This document shows, piece by piece, positions 54,815-64,000 of a stretch of DNA of 64,000 nucleotides. The notes beneath the pieces were generated by a model. That model saw nothing but the letters and a program-made list of their open reading frames with translations, made no database searches and was not told the DNA's origin. Each line of letters begins with the position of its first letter. The first letter of the stretch is position 1. The position numbers and the translations under genes were made by a program. Origin of the DNA: Shewanella sp. SNU WT4 (GTDB lineage: Bacteria; Pseudomonadota; Gammaproteobacteria; Enterobacterales; Shewanellaceae); assembly GCF_006494715.1 (NCBI RefSeq), contig NZ_CP041151.1:2852001-2916000 (forward strand), written 5' to 3'.

Positions 54815-55837
54815 TTAATGAGTTGACTGATTTTTCTCGGCCAACTTATTAAAAATGGCACTTACAGATAACGAAGCCCCATGGGCAATCTTATCGGCCA
54901 GCTTTTTCTTGATTTGATATCTAACCTTGATAACTGTTTTGTTGCGCGCTAGGCCTAACAACACATCATCACTAGTACTGATTTTATCCACCAGCCCTAA
55001 TGCTAACGCCTGCTGGCCGTACCAATGCTCACCGGTTGCCACGACACTCAAATCCAATTGCGGGCGATAATTGCTCACGAAGGTTTTAAATAATTCATGA
55101 GTGGCTTCCAATTCTTCTTGGAACTTAGCGCGACCTTCATCAGTATTCTCACCAAATACAGTTAAAGTACGTTTGAAATTACCGGCAGTGTGCTGCTCAT
55201 AATCAATGTCGTGCTTCTTTAATAACTTATTAAAATTAGGTATTTGCGCTATAACGCCAATCGAGCCCACAATGGCAAAAGGAGCGGCAATCACAGTATT
55301 GGCCACACATGCCATCATATAACCACCACTAGCCGCGACTTTATCGACGCAGATAGTTAATGGGATATTGGCTTGACGAATTCTATCAAGCTGGCTTGCC
55401 GCTAAACCGTAACCATGCACCATGCCGCCGCCACTTTCAACGTTGACAATCACTTCATCTGCGCTAGTCGCTATGGTTAAAATCGCGCTAATTTCTTCGC
55501 GCAAAGAAGCCACTTCATTAGCATCAATGCTGCCTTTAAAGTCAATCACATAGACGCGAGAAACTGGCTCTTCATCCACTTGTTTATCTTTGGCTTTTTG
55601 CTCATCTTTTAATTGTTTTTCATAGGCTTTTAATTGCTTCTTATTGAGCAGTTGCTCCTGCAGGTGATGCGTTAACTCCTGCAATTCTTCGCTGATATTG
55701 GTTAAGCGTAATTCACCAGCCTGAGGCCTTTGTCTTACGGCGCTGGCTAACACTAAAATAACTATGGCGCCAATGGCAACGACAACTGTGACAGCCTTGG
55801 CCAAAAATAGGCCATATTCATAAATAAATTCCAACAC
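54815..55837 (-). CDS. sohB: Probable inner-membrane S49 protease SohB
   Basis: A 340-residue S49 peptidase. An N-terminal helix (AVTVVVAIGAIVILVLASAV) anchors it. The catalytic Ser lies in AASGGYMMACVANTVIAAP with GSIGVIAQIPN behind it, and the coiled linker (LQEQLLNKKQLKAYEKQLKD) matches SohB. The Lys in NFKRTL may be the second catalytic residue of the Ser-Lys dyad. E. coli SohB suppresses loss of DegP. The gene's native terminator is split by the IS element downstream. Confidence 0.93.
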   Translation of the reverse strand: MLEFIYEYGLFLAKAVTVVVAIGAIVILVLASAVRQRPQAGELRLTNISEELQELTHHLQEQLLNKKQLKAYEKQLKDEQKAKDKQVDEEPVSRVYVIDFKGSIDANEVASLREEISAILTIATSADEVIVNVESGGGMVHGYGLAASQLDRIRQANIPLTICVDKVAASGGYMMACVANTVIAAPFAIVGSIGVIAQIPNFNKLLKKHDIDYEQHTAGNFKRTLTVFGENTDEGRAKFQEELEATHELFKTFVSNYRPQLDLSVVATGEHWYGQQALALGLVDKISTSDDVLLGLARNKTVIKVRYQIKKKLADKIAHGASLSVSAIFNKLAEKNQSTH

Positions 55838-55937
55838 TTACTCCAAGCTTATGGACGCCAAATACCCTTGGCAAATTCAATGACGCTTATTCTAACAGCC
55901 GTAATCATTGCCGCCAATGATTGCCGCCCCAAAAACA

Positions 55938-55961
55938 AAACCCAGCCATTTGGCTGGGTTT
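55938..55961 (-). terminator. Terminator after the lipase gene
   Basis: An 11-bp perfect stem AAACCCAGCCA with complement at 55951-55961 and a TT loop. It lies 28 bases past the lipase stop on the minus strand; its far side has TTTGTTTTTGG. Confidence 0.85.
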
Positions 55962-55989
55962 ATATAGCTACACTCGATTAAGTCAGCAA

Positions 55990-58470
55990 TTAATCACATG
56001 ACTTTAATAACACTGAATTTCGAACTATTGTAGTGGCAGTGCCCACAGCCGCAGATTTCGCAAAACTGGCCACTTGCGATTGCATTTCAACGGTTGCTGC
56101 CAGCGCCGAGCCATCGGTCACCCCAGCGATTTCTCTCGGACTAACGATTGAACTGTGATGACCTTTTAAGAAGCGCGCGACGCCACTTCCCACACGAGTC
56201 GAGTCAATACACTCAAGGCCTAACGCGCTAATTAACGGCTCAGTTCCAGAAAGCGGGAAACCTTCAACCTTGTTAGGTAACACTTGATCTGGCAAGTTAA
56301 CGCCATCACCCGCCACTTCAATTAACTGCACAGGTAACTTAGTCGCCATTAAACTAGCCGCTTGGTTAATCGGATCAGCGCTATCAACCGCTGTTTGCAC
56401 CGCAAAGGCGAAGGTTGGGATAAAGTTGGCATACACTTGTTTTACTAACGCATTGTACTCATCCGAACCAGGCGCGAAACCTGAGGTATTTGCTGCAGTC
56501 ACTAAGGCTTTAAAGGTTTCACTGGCTGTGATGTTATTAAACAGCACTGGGCCAAAAGTCGCAGAGCCTGCAAATGAACCGGCTAAACCGCCACTTGGCG
56601 CTACTAATGAGGCAGATTTTAAAGCGTACGCGTTAGGTAATGCCTGACCGGTAGCCGGGTTAACTAAACCGGTACTGGCGTAATTAGCAAAGGTGGTACC
56701 AACTATACCGCCCAAACTTAAACCTTGAGCACTAATACCTGACACATCAAATATTTGTGGCTGGTTGGCATTAGCTAAGGCACCTGCCAAACCAGTTAAG
56801 GCTAAACGCACACCTAAGTGATCGGATACCGCTTGGCGGAAGTTATCTCGCACACTTAAGGTACTGGCGATATTCACAAATACCAGCGGATTACCTTTAG
56901 CAAATGCATTAGGTTTACCAATCACAGCACCAAAAGATGGATCTGTGGCTGATACTTCATAGCTACCGCCAGTGCCAACATCTTTATCAGCATCAAATGA
57001 GCGCGACCCATGCAGTGGCATATCAATCGCCACTAATGCAACGCCATTGGCAGCATAAGTACCGGCATAGGCTAAGGCCATTTCTTTACCACCGCCGAGA
57101 CCATGCATGGCCATAGTCGTCGGCCAGCCTTTAGTTGGCGGCACAAAAGGTATGCCTTGCGCTGCATAAAACGCTGCCAATTTTGCCGCATTTGGCAGGG
57201 TTATGAGCACAGGGATGTCTTCATAACCTTTGATTTTAACGATAGGGTTAAACTTAGTTAGATGCTTAGCAGCATCTGCAGGCTTACCGCTATCGAGCAA
57301 CCAAGTTTTACCGGCAAGTAAGCTTGGGTTAGTTAACGCCGCTTGCGGGTCGACTCCTTGAGCTACTGCTTGGGCTGCAAAGTTTTCATTACTTAAGGTC
57401 TTAGCTTGCAGCGCTAATAATACAGCGACAGGGCTATCACCTTGTGCCTGCCAGCGACCATTGATAGTCGGCTTATTAGTGGCATCTAAGCACTTAACCG
57501 AAGAGCAATCGCCATACACAGGCAAAGTAATCACCGCAGAATAGACATCGGCTAAGTTAGCTGTCACATAGGCTAGGTCCTGTGATGGTGCTATGCCTAA
57601 TGCGGTGGCTACTGTGTAACCTGCGGGTGTAGGCAGCACTTTAAACTTTGGCTTATAGGGGTCTTGGCTGGCCATTAATAATTTATTGGTTTCGTAAACA
57701 TTGGCCACCGACTGAGTGGTAAATAAGCCAGCATAACTAATCTCTTCCGCATCAACGCCACCAGCTTCCGCGATTCCTTTTTCATAGCTATTAACTAGCC
57801 CTTGCAGCAACAGCTGCGATGGGGTTTCGAGCGGATTGGTATCAATATCAAGCTTTAGCAAAGCATATGTATTTGAAGCAGCGACAGATTGACCATTTGA
57901 GTCTTGTACTAAACTGGTCACAGCATACACATAAGACTGATTTGGTTTTAATGGTTTGAGCGGGACAATCGCAATAGTGTTGCCAGAGGCAGTACTTACG
58001 AAATCCACACCAAACACAAGCTCTTCACCGATTTTACAAGCTGACACTGACAGCGCATCTTTACATTCAGGATCTGATGATAATGCGCCGCCAACAGTCG
58101 CTTCGTACATCACGACTGCGCCAGGTTGCATCACAGACGTTGCATCTAAGGTGGTGGTAGTTCCAGCAGGCGGGATCACTTTAATGCTAATAGGTGACGT
58201 AGTGGACCAGCCGTCTAACGCCCCTAAAGCGATTTGTGGATCAACATAATTTCCCGTGGCTTCACCAGGAATGGTAAGAGTGCCGTCAGTGGTGCCACTA
58301 AACAATAAGTCATTAGGTATTGGTAAAACGGCATTAGCGGGATCAAATGCGATTTGAGATACTGGGATTAACGGCTTAGTCGTTTCGGTTAAATCATCAT
58401 ATGTATCGCCACCACATCCTGTGAGTCCCAGTGCAGATGCAATTGCAACACTCAAAAAGAGTCTTTTCAT
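55990..58470 (-). CDS. VolA/Pla-1/cef family outer-membrane lipase lipoprotein
   Basis: An 826-residue exported lipoprotein (lipobox LGLTGCGGD). It fits TIGR03502 (Pla-1/cef family), whose best-studied member VolA of Vibrio is a surface lysophospholipase. The alpha/beta-hydrolase nucleophile is in GLSLGG (residue about 582), and GPVLFNNITASETF and the C-terminal GHHSSIV give further family signatures including the His. The first half carries Ig-like or PPE-like repeats (PNDLLFSGTTDGTL). Likely helps take up lipid from outside. A strong terminator follows. Confidence 0.85.
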   Translation of the reverse strand: MKRLFLSVAIASALGLTGCGGDTYDDLTETTKPLIPVSQIAFDPANAVLPIPNDLLFSGTTDGTLTIPGEATGNYVDPQIALGALDGWSTTSPISIKVIPPAGTTTTLDATSVMQPGAVVMYEATVGGALSSDPECKDALSVSACKIGEELVFGVDFVSTASGNTIAIVPLKPLKPNQSYVYAVTSLVQDSNGQSVAASNTYALLKLDIDTNPLETPSQLLLQGLVNSYEKGIAEAGGVDAEEISYAGLFTTQSVANVYETNKLLMASQDPYKPKFKVLPTPAGYTVATALGIAPSQDLAYVTANLADVYSAVITLPVYGDCSSVKCLDATNKPTINGRWQAQGDSPVAVLLALQAKTLSNENFAAQAVAQGVDPQAALTNPSLLAGKTWLLDSGKPADAAKHLTKFNPIVKIKGYEDIPVLITLPNAAKLAAFYAAQGIPFVPPTKGWPTTMAMHGLGGGKEMALAYAGTYAANGVALVAIDMPLHGSRSFDADKDVGTGGSYEVSATDPSFGAVIGKPNAFAKGNPLVFVNIASTLSVRDNFRQAVSDHLGVRLALTGLAGALANANQPQIFDVSGISAQGLSLGGIVGTTFANYASTGLVNPATGQALPNAYALKSASLVAPSGGLAGSFAGSATFGPVLFNNITASETFKALVTAANTSGFAPGSDEYNALVKQVYANFIPTFAFAVQTAVDSADPINQAASLMATKLPVQLIEVAGDGVNLPDQVLPNKVEGFPLSGTEPLISALGLECIDSTRVGSGVARFLKGHHSSIVSPREIAGVTDGSALAATVEMQSQVASFAKSAAVGTATTIVRNSVLLKSCD

Positions 58471-58731
58471 CTTTCATCCCCAAATCTTGTTGTAATAATT
58501 TTGTTTTCCTCAGGAAATTGGTCACAATAGTCGAGAACCATGACCAACAGGACAAAAAACGTCCTGAGCTACAAATAAAGCTAACGTAAAAGTAATGACT
58601 TAGCTACATTTTTGTCACACTTAACCATAGCTAAAATGGGATTTAATCATTCATTTGTTTTAAACGCATGATAGAGGCCAGCTAAATGGCCTGTGATGAT
58701 AGGCTTTAGCGTTCTAGGGAAGTATCAATAT

Positions 58732-59469
58732 ATGTTGGAATATCAAGCTAAGAGTGACGCTTTACAGGGAAAAATTATTTTAGTGACAGGTGCAGGCGAT
58801 GGCATAGGTAAAACCGCCGCCATCACTTTTGCGCGTCATGGCGCGCTCGTTGTTCTGCTCGGCAAGACCGTTAGCAAATTAGAAGCTGTGTATGATGAGA
58901 TTGAAGCCTCTGGTGGCCCAAAACCTGCCATAGTGCCATTAGATATGAAGGGCGCCACCGAGCAAAACTATAAAGATATGGCCGAAACCATAGCTGAGCA
59001 GTTTGGTAAACTCGATGGTCTGTTACATAACGCCAGTTTGCTTGGGGTGCTCGGTCCGTTTGAGCATATGGACATGGGTGCATTTAACGACGTTATGCAG
59101 GTCAATGTCACCGCGCAAGCTATGATGACCAAGGCACTCCTACCTGTGATGAAGCTGGCAGAAAAACCTTCTATCGTATTCACCTCAAGCGGTGTCGGTC
59201 GCCAAGGCCGATCTTATTGGGGCGCATATGCCATTTCTAAGTTTGCAACCGAAGGCATGATGCAAGTATTAGCCCATGAATTTGATGGCACGCACCTTAG
59301 AGTAAATAGCATTAATCCAGGTGCAACCCGCACGAGCATGCGCGCCAATGCTTATCCGGCTGAGAACCCTGCAACCTTAAAAACCCCCGCAGATATTATG
59401 CCGACCTATTTGTACCTGATGACAGATGACAGCGCAGAGGTTAACGGTCAGGCCTTTAACGCGCAGTAA
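58732..59469 (+). CDS. yciK: YciK family short-chain dehydrogenase
   Basis: A 245-residue SDR. The NAD(P) loop is VTGAGDGIGKTAA, the NNAG-type motif is LHNASLLG, and the catalytic Tyr and Lys are in YWGAYAISKFATEG. The Ser is in FTSSGVGRQG. The ends match the E. coli YciK (252). Start 58732 has GGGAAG ten bases before; an upstream ATG at 58693 has no site. Substrate unknown. In many relatives yciK adjoins sohB, consistent with this order. Confidence 0.9.
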   Translation: MLEYQAKSDALQGKIILVTGAGDGIGKTAAITFARHGALVVLLGKTVSKLEAVYDEIEASGGPKPAIVPLDMKGATEQNYKDMAETIAEQFGKLDGLLHNASLLGVLGPFEHMDMGAFNDVMQVNVTAQAMMTKALLPVMKLAEKPSIVFTSSGVGRQGRSYWGAYAISKFATEGMMQVLAHEFDGTHLRVNSINPGATRTSMRANAYPAENPATLKTPADIMPTYLYLMTDDSAEVNGQAFNAQ

Positions 59470-59503
59470 ATTCGCCAAGTGATACTTAGGTTGTTTTTCT
59501 TAA

Positions 59504-60091
59504 CTAATCAGCCCTTAGCTCACTTGCAATCTTGATGGCTTGCACTTCACCAACGTGCAAGCCATCAATAGAAATCGCACCAATACGCACCCGCACTAAT
59601 CTTAAGGTTGGAAAACCAACCGCCGCCGTCATCTTGCGCACTTGCCGATTTTTACCTTCTCGCAAAATCAAGGCCACCCAACTCGTTGGCCCATGGCGCT
59701 CATCACGAATTTTATGACCTCTGGCAGGTAAATTTGGACATTCATCGAGTTTGCGGACCCGGCATGCTTTAGTCATATAGATTTCGCCTTTGACCTTAAT
59801 AGTCACACCAGCCTCAAGCTCAGCAATAGCCTCTGCACTAATGTCGCCATCGACTTGGGCGAAATATTCTTTTTCAACATCAGCGCTGCGCACATTATGG
59901 CTAGTCATGCCATGAGTGGTGAGTAGTAACAATCCTTCGGAATCATGATCTAAGCGGCCAATGGTCATAATGCCAGCGGGAAAATCAAATAACTCACCTA
60001 GGCGTTTTTTATTTTTACGTGGTTCTTGGAGAAACTGACTTAAATAACCAAAGGGCTTATAGAGTTTGAAATCTTGATGACTAACTGACAT
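59504..60091 (-). CDS. Ribosomal pseudouridine synthase, RsuA family (RluE-like)
   Basis: A 195-residue RsuA/RluB/E/F-type pseudouridine synthase without the S4 domain. The catalytic Asp is in GRLDHDSEGLLLLT (about residue 48), and the second motif LREGKNRQVRKM is intact. The length and absence of S4 fit RluE, which modifies U2457 of 23S rRNA, but I cannot exclude another rRNA target. Convergent with yciK. Confidence 0.8.
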   Translation of the reverse strand: MSVSHQDFKLYKPFGYLSQFLQEPRKNKKRLGELFDFPAGIMTIGRLDHDSEGLLLLTTHGMTSHNVRSADVEKEYFAQVDGDISAEAIAELEAGVTIKVKGEIYMTKACRVRKLDECPNLPARGHKIRDERHGPTSWVALILREGKNRQVRKMTAAVGFPTLRLVRVRIGAISIDGLHVGEVQAIKIASELRAD

Positions 60092-60206
60092 AGGAAACTA
60101 ATGACAATAATGCTGGGACGCGCAGTATACAGATTCAGTCGACAAGTTGCGATGCGCGCATCGACCTCTTAACCTTAGCCACTTGCGGTATATTGCAAAC
60201 CACTGA

Positions 60207-61127
60207 CTAACTTAGCGATATTTTCGCGAAATAAATACAACTATGACCTTCATGGGATGAGTAATAACTGAGGGATAAACAATCATTTTCCAGCACGACG
60301 CCGGCATAACTGGTGTCACCGCCAGAAGGCATAGTTAAGCATTCTGTCACCTGCCCTGTCACTTTATCTATCTCGATAAGAGAGGTACGAGTGTTATCGT
60401 TATACAGGCGCACTATGGCCAATAATTTATCATGCCAGCTAAATAAGGTAGGTCCCCCAACGCGGCAAGTGAGTTCCAGCCATTGCCAGTCAAGATACGG
60501 CGCTGGCGCGCAGCCAAGTAACGCTGATCCTCTATCATCATAGGCAGGGTCACGCCGCAGCAGTACATACAAATCATCTTCCACAAACAGCGGCGCCGCT
60601 TCATTGACATAACCTTGGTTATTTAAAGGGGCCATGGCGCAGGTAAAAGTATCGCCATCAAGACTTGTATATAAGCGTATGTCTCCTTCTGGACCACCGC
60701 GATAAGCGCCGCCAACTATGAGATTTTGCGCAGCATTAGCAGCGCATTTCCACAGCCAGTAATTATCACTCACGATTACGCGTGGTGCACTCACCCCTTG
60801 CGAGGTCACTGTCCAACTTAAGCTTTGCAAACGTTTGTCGGCATCGCACTGTGGGCGTCTATCAACAGCTGCGGCATTAAGGTAAAGCGTATTATTAAAA
60901 ATCAGCCATTTACCATCACGAAGGTCACATTCAGGTTCGCTAACTTCTGCAAACTTGTGCCACTTATTACCATCACTCGACACCAGTATGACTAGCTCGG
61001 CAGTGTCCGACACATGGGCGATAGCACTGCGAAACACACAATAAAACTGGCCTTGATAGCGGCATAAGTCAGTAAAGGCACTATGGGGAGATTTATCCCA
61101 AATCTTTTTATGTTTGATGATCTTCAT
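60207..61127 (-). CDS. Orphan beta-propeller/sialidase-like protein
   Basis: A 306-residue protein with repeated four-strand units (FTDLCRYQGQFYCVFR, LRDGKWLIFNNTLYLN, WLWKCAANAAQNLIVGGAY and others), like a five- or six-bladed propeller of the sialidase type. I do not see the Arg triad or Asp boxes clearly, so enzyme activity is not established. Start 61127 (MKIIKHKK) has AAGGACAGAG upstream; the longer frame to 61214 adds a doubtful N-terminus. No signal peptide is evident at the chosen start. No partner gene is near. Confidence 0.6.
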   Translation of the reverse strand: MKIIKHKKIWDKSPHSAFTDLCRYQGQFYCVFRSAIAHVSDTAELVILVSSDGNKWHKFAEVSEPECDLRDGKWLIFNNTLYLNAAAVDRRPQCDADKRLQSLSWTVTSQGVSAPRVIVSDNYWLWKCAANAAQNLIVGGAYRGGPEGDIRLYTSLDGDTFTCAMAPLNNQGYVNEAAPLFVEDDLYVLLRRDPAYDDRGSALLGCAPAPYLDWQWLELTCRVGGPTLFSWHDKLLAIVRLYNDNTRTSLIEIDKVTGQVTECLTMPSGGDTSYAGVVLENDCLSLSYYSSHEGHSCIYFAKISLS

Positions 61128-61310
61128 GCTCTGTCCTTGTGCATGTGATGAACCAATACTTATGGCAACTAGCGATGACGACCTACAGTCGTCATGAATA
61201 TGATTATGGCTCATAACTGCTTGAACATATTCATGAATTATAGCACCATTGTTAGTAAGCAGAATACTCTGATTAATGGCTGATAAAAATAAGTAAATCT
61301 CAGCTAAAAA

Positions 61311-61334
61311 AATAGGCCGCTAATGCGACCTATT
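61311..61334 (-). terminator. Terminator after rluB
   Basis: AATAGGCCGC pairs with GCGACCTATT (one mismatch), TAAT loop, and seven T on the minus strand after the stem. It lies 32 bases past the rluB stop. Confidence 0.85.
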
Positions 61335-61365
61335 ATTCTGAATGCGAGCGATTAGCTACACATTG

Positions 61366-62238
61366 TTAGCCACGCTGACGCGAAGGCTTTGGCTTACCGC
61401 CAACAACTTTATGCTTATGAACGGCACGGCGAATTTTAGCGCTGCGCACTTTAGCGCGGGCTACACTGTGCTTATCTGAACCCAGCATACTGCGGGTTTC
61501 AACGTCCATACCGCCTAGTTGACGCAAGTAATTCACTTGATCCAACGGCAGTTCCATCCAACCACCGCGAGGCAAGGTTTTAGGCAGTTCAATCATACCG
61601 TAACGAATACGGATAAGACGGCTTACTTGAACTTCTTGAGATTCCCATAAACGGCGAACTTCACGGTTACGACCTTCACGCAGACCAACATGCCACCACT
61701 GGTTCAGGCCTTCGCCACCCGCAGCTTTGACATGATCAAACTGTGCTGGACCATCTTCTAACATCACGCCATTGCGTAAACGCTGAACTGTGGCTTCGGT
61801 CACTTCACCAAAGGTACGCACGGCGTATTCACGCTCAACTTCATTCGATGGGTGCATTAAGCGGTTAGCCAGTTCACCATCACAAGTGAACAATAACAAA
61901 CCTGAGGTGTTGATATCCAAACGACCAACAGCAACCCAACGACCATCACGGATCTTAGGTAAACGGTCAAATACGGTTGGACGACCTTCAGGATCTTTGC
62001 GCGAACAAATTTCACCTTCAGGCTTATGATAAGCCAACACTCGACAAATCAAATCGTCAGCCGATTTCATTGACACAGTACGGCCATCGATACGAATTTT
62101 AGCATCGGGTTCAACGCGATCGCCTAAACTGGCAATCTCGCCGTCTACGCTAACTCGACCTGCAGCAATCCATGCCTCCATCTCACGACGGGAGCCATGG
62201 CCTGCACGGGCCAAGACTTTCTGCAATTTTTCACTCAT
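61366..62238 (-). CDS. rluB: 23S rRNA pseudouridine(2605) synthase RluB
   Basis: A 290-residue pseudouridine synthase. An N-terminal S4 domain ([19 protein letters not shown]) is followed by the catalytic domain with Asp in [14 protein letters not shown] and by [14 protein letters not shown] basic C-terminal tail ([16 protein letters not shown]) is typical of RluB. In E. coli it modifies U2605 of 23S rRNA. It follows scpB by 15 bases; the same order scpA-scpB-rluB is common in Gammaproteobacteria. Confidence 0.92.
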   Translation of the reverse strand: MSEKLQKVLARAGHGSRREMEAWIAAGRVSVDGEIASLGDRVEPDAKIRIDGRTVSMKSADDLICRVLAYHKPEGEICSRKDPEGRPTVFDRLPKIRDGRWVAVGRLDINTSGLLLFTCDGELANRLMHPSNEVEREYAVRTFGEVTEATVQRLRNGVMLEDGPAQFDHVKAAGGEGLNQWWHVGLREGRNREVRRLWESQEVQVSRLIRIRYGMIELPKTLPRGGWMELPLDQVNYLRQLGGMDVETRSMLGSDKHSVARAKVRSAKIRRAVHKHKVVGGKPKPSRQRG

Positions 62239-62253
62239 TAGTTTCGACTCTTC

Positions 62254-62838
62254 TTATGACTGTGGCGGATTAGTCTCAATCGTAGATCTATGACTAAATA
62301 ATGCCGCCAACGACTCGGCATCCGTTAACGGAGGTAAATCCGCAAGGGAGTCCAAGCCAAAATAGGCTAAAAATTCAGGGGTGGTCGCATATAATGCCGG
62401 CCTACCGGGCACATCTTTATGCCCAATGCCCCTGATCCACAAACGATCAGATAAGGTTTTAATGATCTGGCTTGCAACCGCAACCCCTCTTATCTGTTCA
62501 ATTTCGCCTCGGGTAACTGGTTGGCTGTAAGCAATCACAGCTAAGGTTTCCAAGGTGGCGCGAGAATACTTAGGTGCTTTTTCTTGAGTCATTAACTGTA
62601 GAAATGGCGCTAATTCTTCTCTGGTTTGGAAACGGTATCCGCCGGCAACTTTTACCAATTGCACGCCCCGTTCCTGATAATCTTGTTCTAATACCACTAA
62701 TTGCTCGCTAATACGTTCGCGAGACACACTTAAATCACGCAATAATCCTTGGCGTAACTCTTTAATCGTTAACGCTCGTCCTTGTGCAAATAGTCCCGCT
62801 TCGAGCAATTGTTTTAATTGAATATCACTGATCGGCAT
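62254..62838 (-). CDS. scpB: Segregation and condensation protein B
   Basis: A 194-residue ScpB, the winged-helix kite subunit of the Smc-ScpAB complex. Two winged-helix domains are visible: LLEAGLFAQGRALTIKELRQ and TLETLAVIAYSQPVTRGEIEQIRG (in parts), ending with YATTPEFLAYFGLDSLADLPPL. It binds ScpA rather than DNA. It overlaps none but lies seven bases after scpA and 15 bases before rluB. Its partner smc is at 8657-12094. Confidence 0.95.
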   Translation of the reverse strand: MPISDIQLKQLLEAGLFAQGRALTIKELRQGLLRDLSVSRERISEQLVVLEQDYQERGVQLVKVAGGYRFQTREELAPFLQLMTQEKAPKYSRATLETLAVIAYSQPVTRGEIEQIRGVAVASQIIKTLSDRLWIRGIGHKDVPGRPALYATTPEFLAYFGLDSLADLPPLTDAESLAALFSHRSTIETNPPQS

Positions 62839-62845
62839 AAATTAA

Positions 62846-63652
62846 TTAACTAGCTCTGACATAGATTTCAGTCAATGGAGCTGCTTGCATTAACTCCACC
62901 AAAGATTCTTTTACTAGTTCCATCAAGGCCAAAAAGGTCACCACTACGCCCGCGCGCCCTTCATGGGGCTGAAACAAGCGCGTAAATGGCACGAACTCTT
63001 CACGAGTTAATTGTGCCAAAATTTGGCTCATACGTTCACGCGTCGATAAATGTTCGCGCTGCACGTGATGGCTCTCGGTCATTTGAATGCGTCGATAGAT
63101 TGTTGAAAACGCTCTTATCAAGTCACTCAAACTCACGTCCGGTGGCACAATTTCTGCTTCGGCGGCGGTTAATGCCGCAGTGGCTTGAAAATAATCACGC
63201 TCAAGCCTTGGCAAGGCATCTAAATCATAAGACGCTTGCTTGATGGTTTCATAAGCTTTCAGTTGCTTTATTAAACGTGTCCGAGGATCTTCTTCCTCAT
63301 TATTGTCATCTGTTGCTATCACCGGCAGCAACATTCGCGATTTAATTTCCGCTAAGGTCGCAGCCATCACTAAATAGTCAGCCGCCAACTCAACCCGAGA
63401 GTCGGTGAGCAGGGTAATATACTCAAGGTACTGACTAGTGATTTTGGCGATAGATACATCGACTACATCTAACTTATGCTTACGGATCAAGTATAAGAGC
63501 AGATCAAGTGGCCCCTCAAACGCTTCTAAAAATACCTCAAGCGCTTCAGGTGGAATAAACAAATCTGTCGGCCACTCTTGCACAGGTTCGCCGCGAATAA
63601 TGGCCAAAGGTAAACTATGTTGTACCGTTAGCTCCGGCATGCGCTGCTCCAT
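62846..63652 (-). CDS. scpA: Segregation and condensation protein A
   Basis: A 268-residue kleisin that bridges SMC heads. The conserved start FEGPLDLLLYLIRKHKLDV and the block YLEYITLL and DYLVMAATLAEIKSRMLLP identify it. The C-terminal winged helix (FVPFTRLFQPHEGRAGVVVTFLALMELVK) binds the SMC head; it is given here in shortened parts. Either the ATG at 63652 or that at 63640 may be used; the second has GGAG six bases before it. First of the chain scpA-scpB-rluB after yciO. Confidence 0.94.
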   Translation of the reverse strand: MEQRMPELTVQHSLPLAIIRGEPVQEWPTDLFIPPEALEVFLEAFEGPLDLLLYLIRKHKLDVVDVSIAKITSQYLEYITLLTDSRVELAADYLVMAATLAEIKSRMLLPVIATDDNNEEEDPRTRLIKQLKAYETIKQASYDLDALPRLERDYFQATAALTAAEAEIVPPDVSLSDLIRAFSTIYRRIQMTESHHVQREHLSTRERMSQILAQLTREEFVPFTRLFQPHEGRAGVVVTFLALMELVKESLVELMQAAPLTEIYVRAS

Positions 63653-63712
63653 AATGGATCTCTTGCCATAATTTCAGCAAAACGCGGTATTATACCTGTA
63701 TTTTTATGGCTA

Positions 63713-64000
63713 TTAAAGGAATGCCGATAGATCGCCCGCGCCTTCGCGCAACACTTCCATTTCACCTTCAGACAAATCAATCACGCTGGTAGGTTTTTCA
63801 CCTAAATAACCACCGTGTAAAATCGCATCAACCTGATGTTCTAAAATATCGCGGATATGTTCAGGATCAGATTCTGCAAACTCTTGGCCAGGCATCACTA
63901 ACGAGGTCGACATCAAAGGCTCACCTAAAGCCTCTAATAAATCACGAGCAATAATATTGTCAGGAACGCGAATACCGATAGTCTTTTTCTTATCATTTTG
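63713..64000 (-). CDS. yciO: YciO/Sua5-like protein, C-terminal part (cut by window edge)
   Basis: The last 95 codons of a gene that continues past the right edge. Visible text includes IGIRVPDNIIARDLLEALGEPL and MSTSLVMPGQEF, where the first segment is the YrdC-fold region shared with L-threonylcarbamoyladenylate synthase. YciO relatives lack proven threonylcarbamoylation. It is 60 bases before scpA on the same strand, the common yciO-scpA order. The N-terminus cannot be judged here. Confidence 0.8.
   Translation of the reverse strand, partial: QNDKKKTIGIRVPDNIIARDLLEALGEPLMSTSLVMPGQEFAESDPEHIRDILEHQVDAILHGGYLGEKPTSVIDLSEGEMEVLREGAGDLSAFL

Overview
The window looks like a Shewanella chromosome (Gammaproteobacteria). 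It pairs Smc-ScpAB condensin genes with zipA and ligA, has a pflBA/ackA-pta fermentation block, a DUF3083 protein, and a cytochrome of the SO2930 type. Gene order also resembles the stretch of the S. oneidensis genome I remember around these loci. I ran no database search, so genus is inference from gene content. I saw no tRNA, rRNA or CRISPR array.

Left part (1-16 kb): a 2-oxoglutarate oxygenase, a MAPEG membrane protein, a TrmK-type tRNA methyltransferase, a YeeZ-like dehydrogenase and an HD-GYP phosphodiesterase. Then comes a minus-strand block for cell division and chromosome work (smc, zipA, ligA). cysZ and cysK form a sulfate/cysteine pair, separated by a small S41-type lipoprotein protease and a FabH-like ketoacyl synthase.

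Middle (16-37 kb): a TetR/TDT transporter pair, a YfcC carrier, yhdT-panF, and ycaO, followed by an anaerobic pyruvate module. That module holds a LysR regulator, focA with a co-transcribed CBS protein, a DUF3360 membrane protein, pflB-pflA, yfbV and ackA-pta. Together these turn pyruvate into acetyl-CoA and formate, export formate and make ATP through acetyl phosphate. Two PdhR-type operators and one perfect CRP site lie in its intergenic regions.

Right part (37-64 kb): a lipoprotein, a 29-residue small gene, an rRNA methyltransferase-like gene, yfcH, an orphan TnpB element (RNA-guided nuclease family), a RIO kinase, ybbA-ybbP and tesA, DUF481 and DUF3083 genes, a beta-helix lipoprotein fused to a diheme cytochrome domain, an AraC regulator, sohB, a VolA/Pla-1 type surface lipase, yciK, two pseudouridine synthases, an orphan beta-propeller gene, and the operon yciO-scpA-scpB-rluB, which is cut by the window edge.

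Most notable: an IS110/IS1111-type element sits inside the sohB terminator, between the hairpin and its T-run, and removing 1,320 bp restores a textbook terminator. Other points of interest are the TnpB element with matching end hairpins, the beta-helix/cytochrome fusion behind an ArcA-like box, the DUF3360 gene in the formate cluster, and a previously unlisted 29-codon gene with its own ribosome binding site and terminator.
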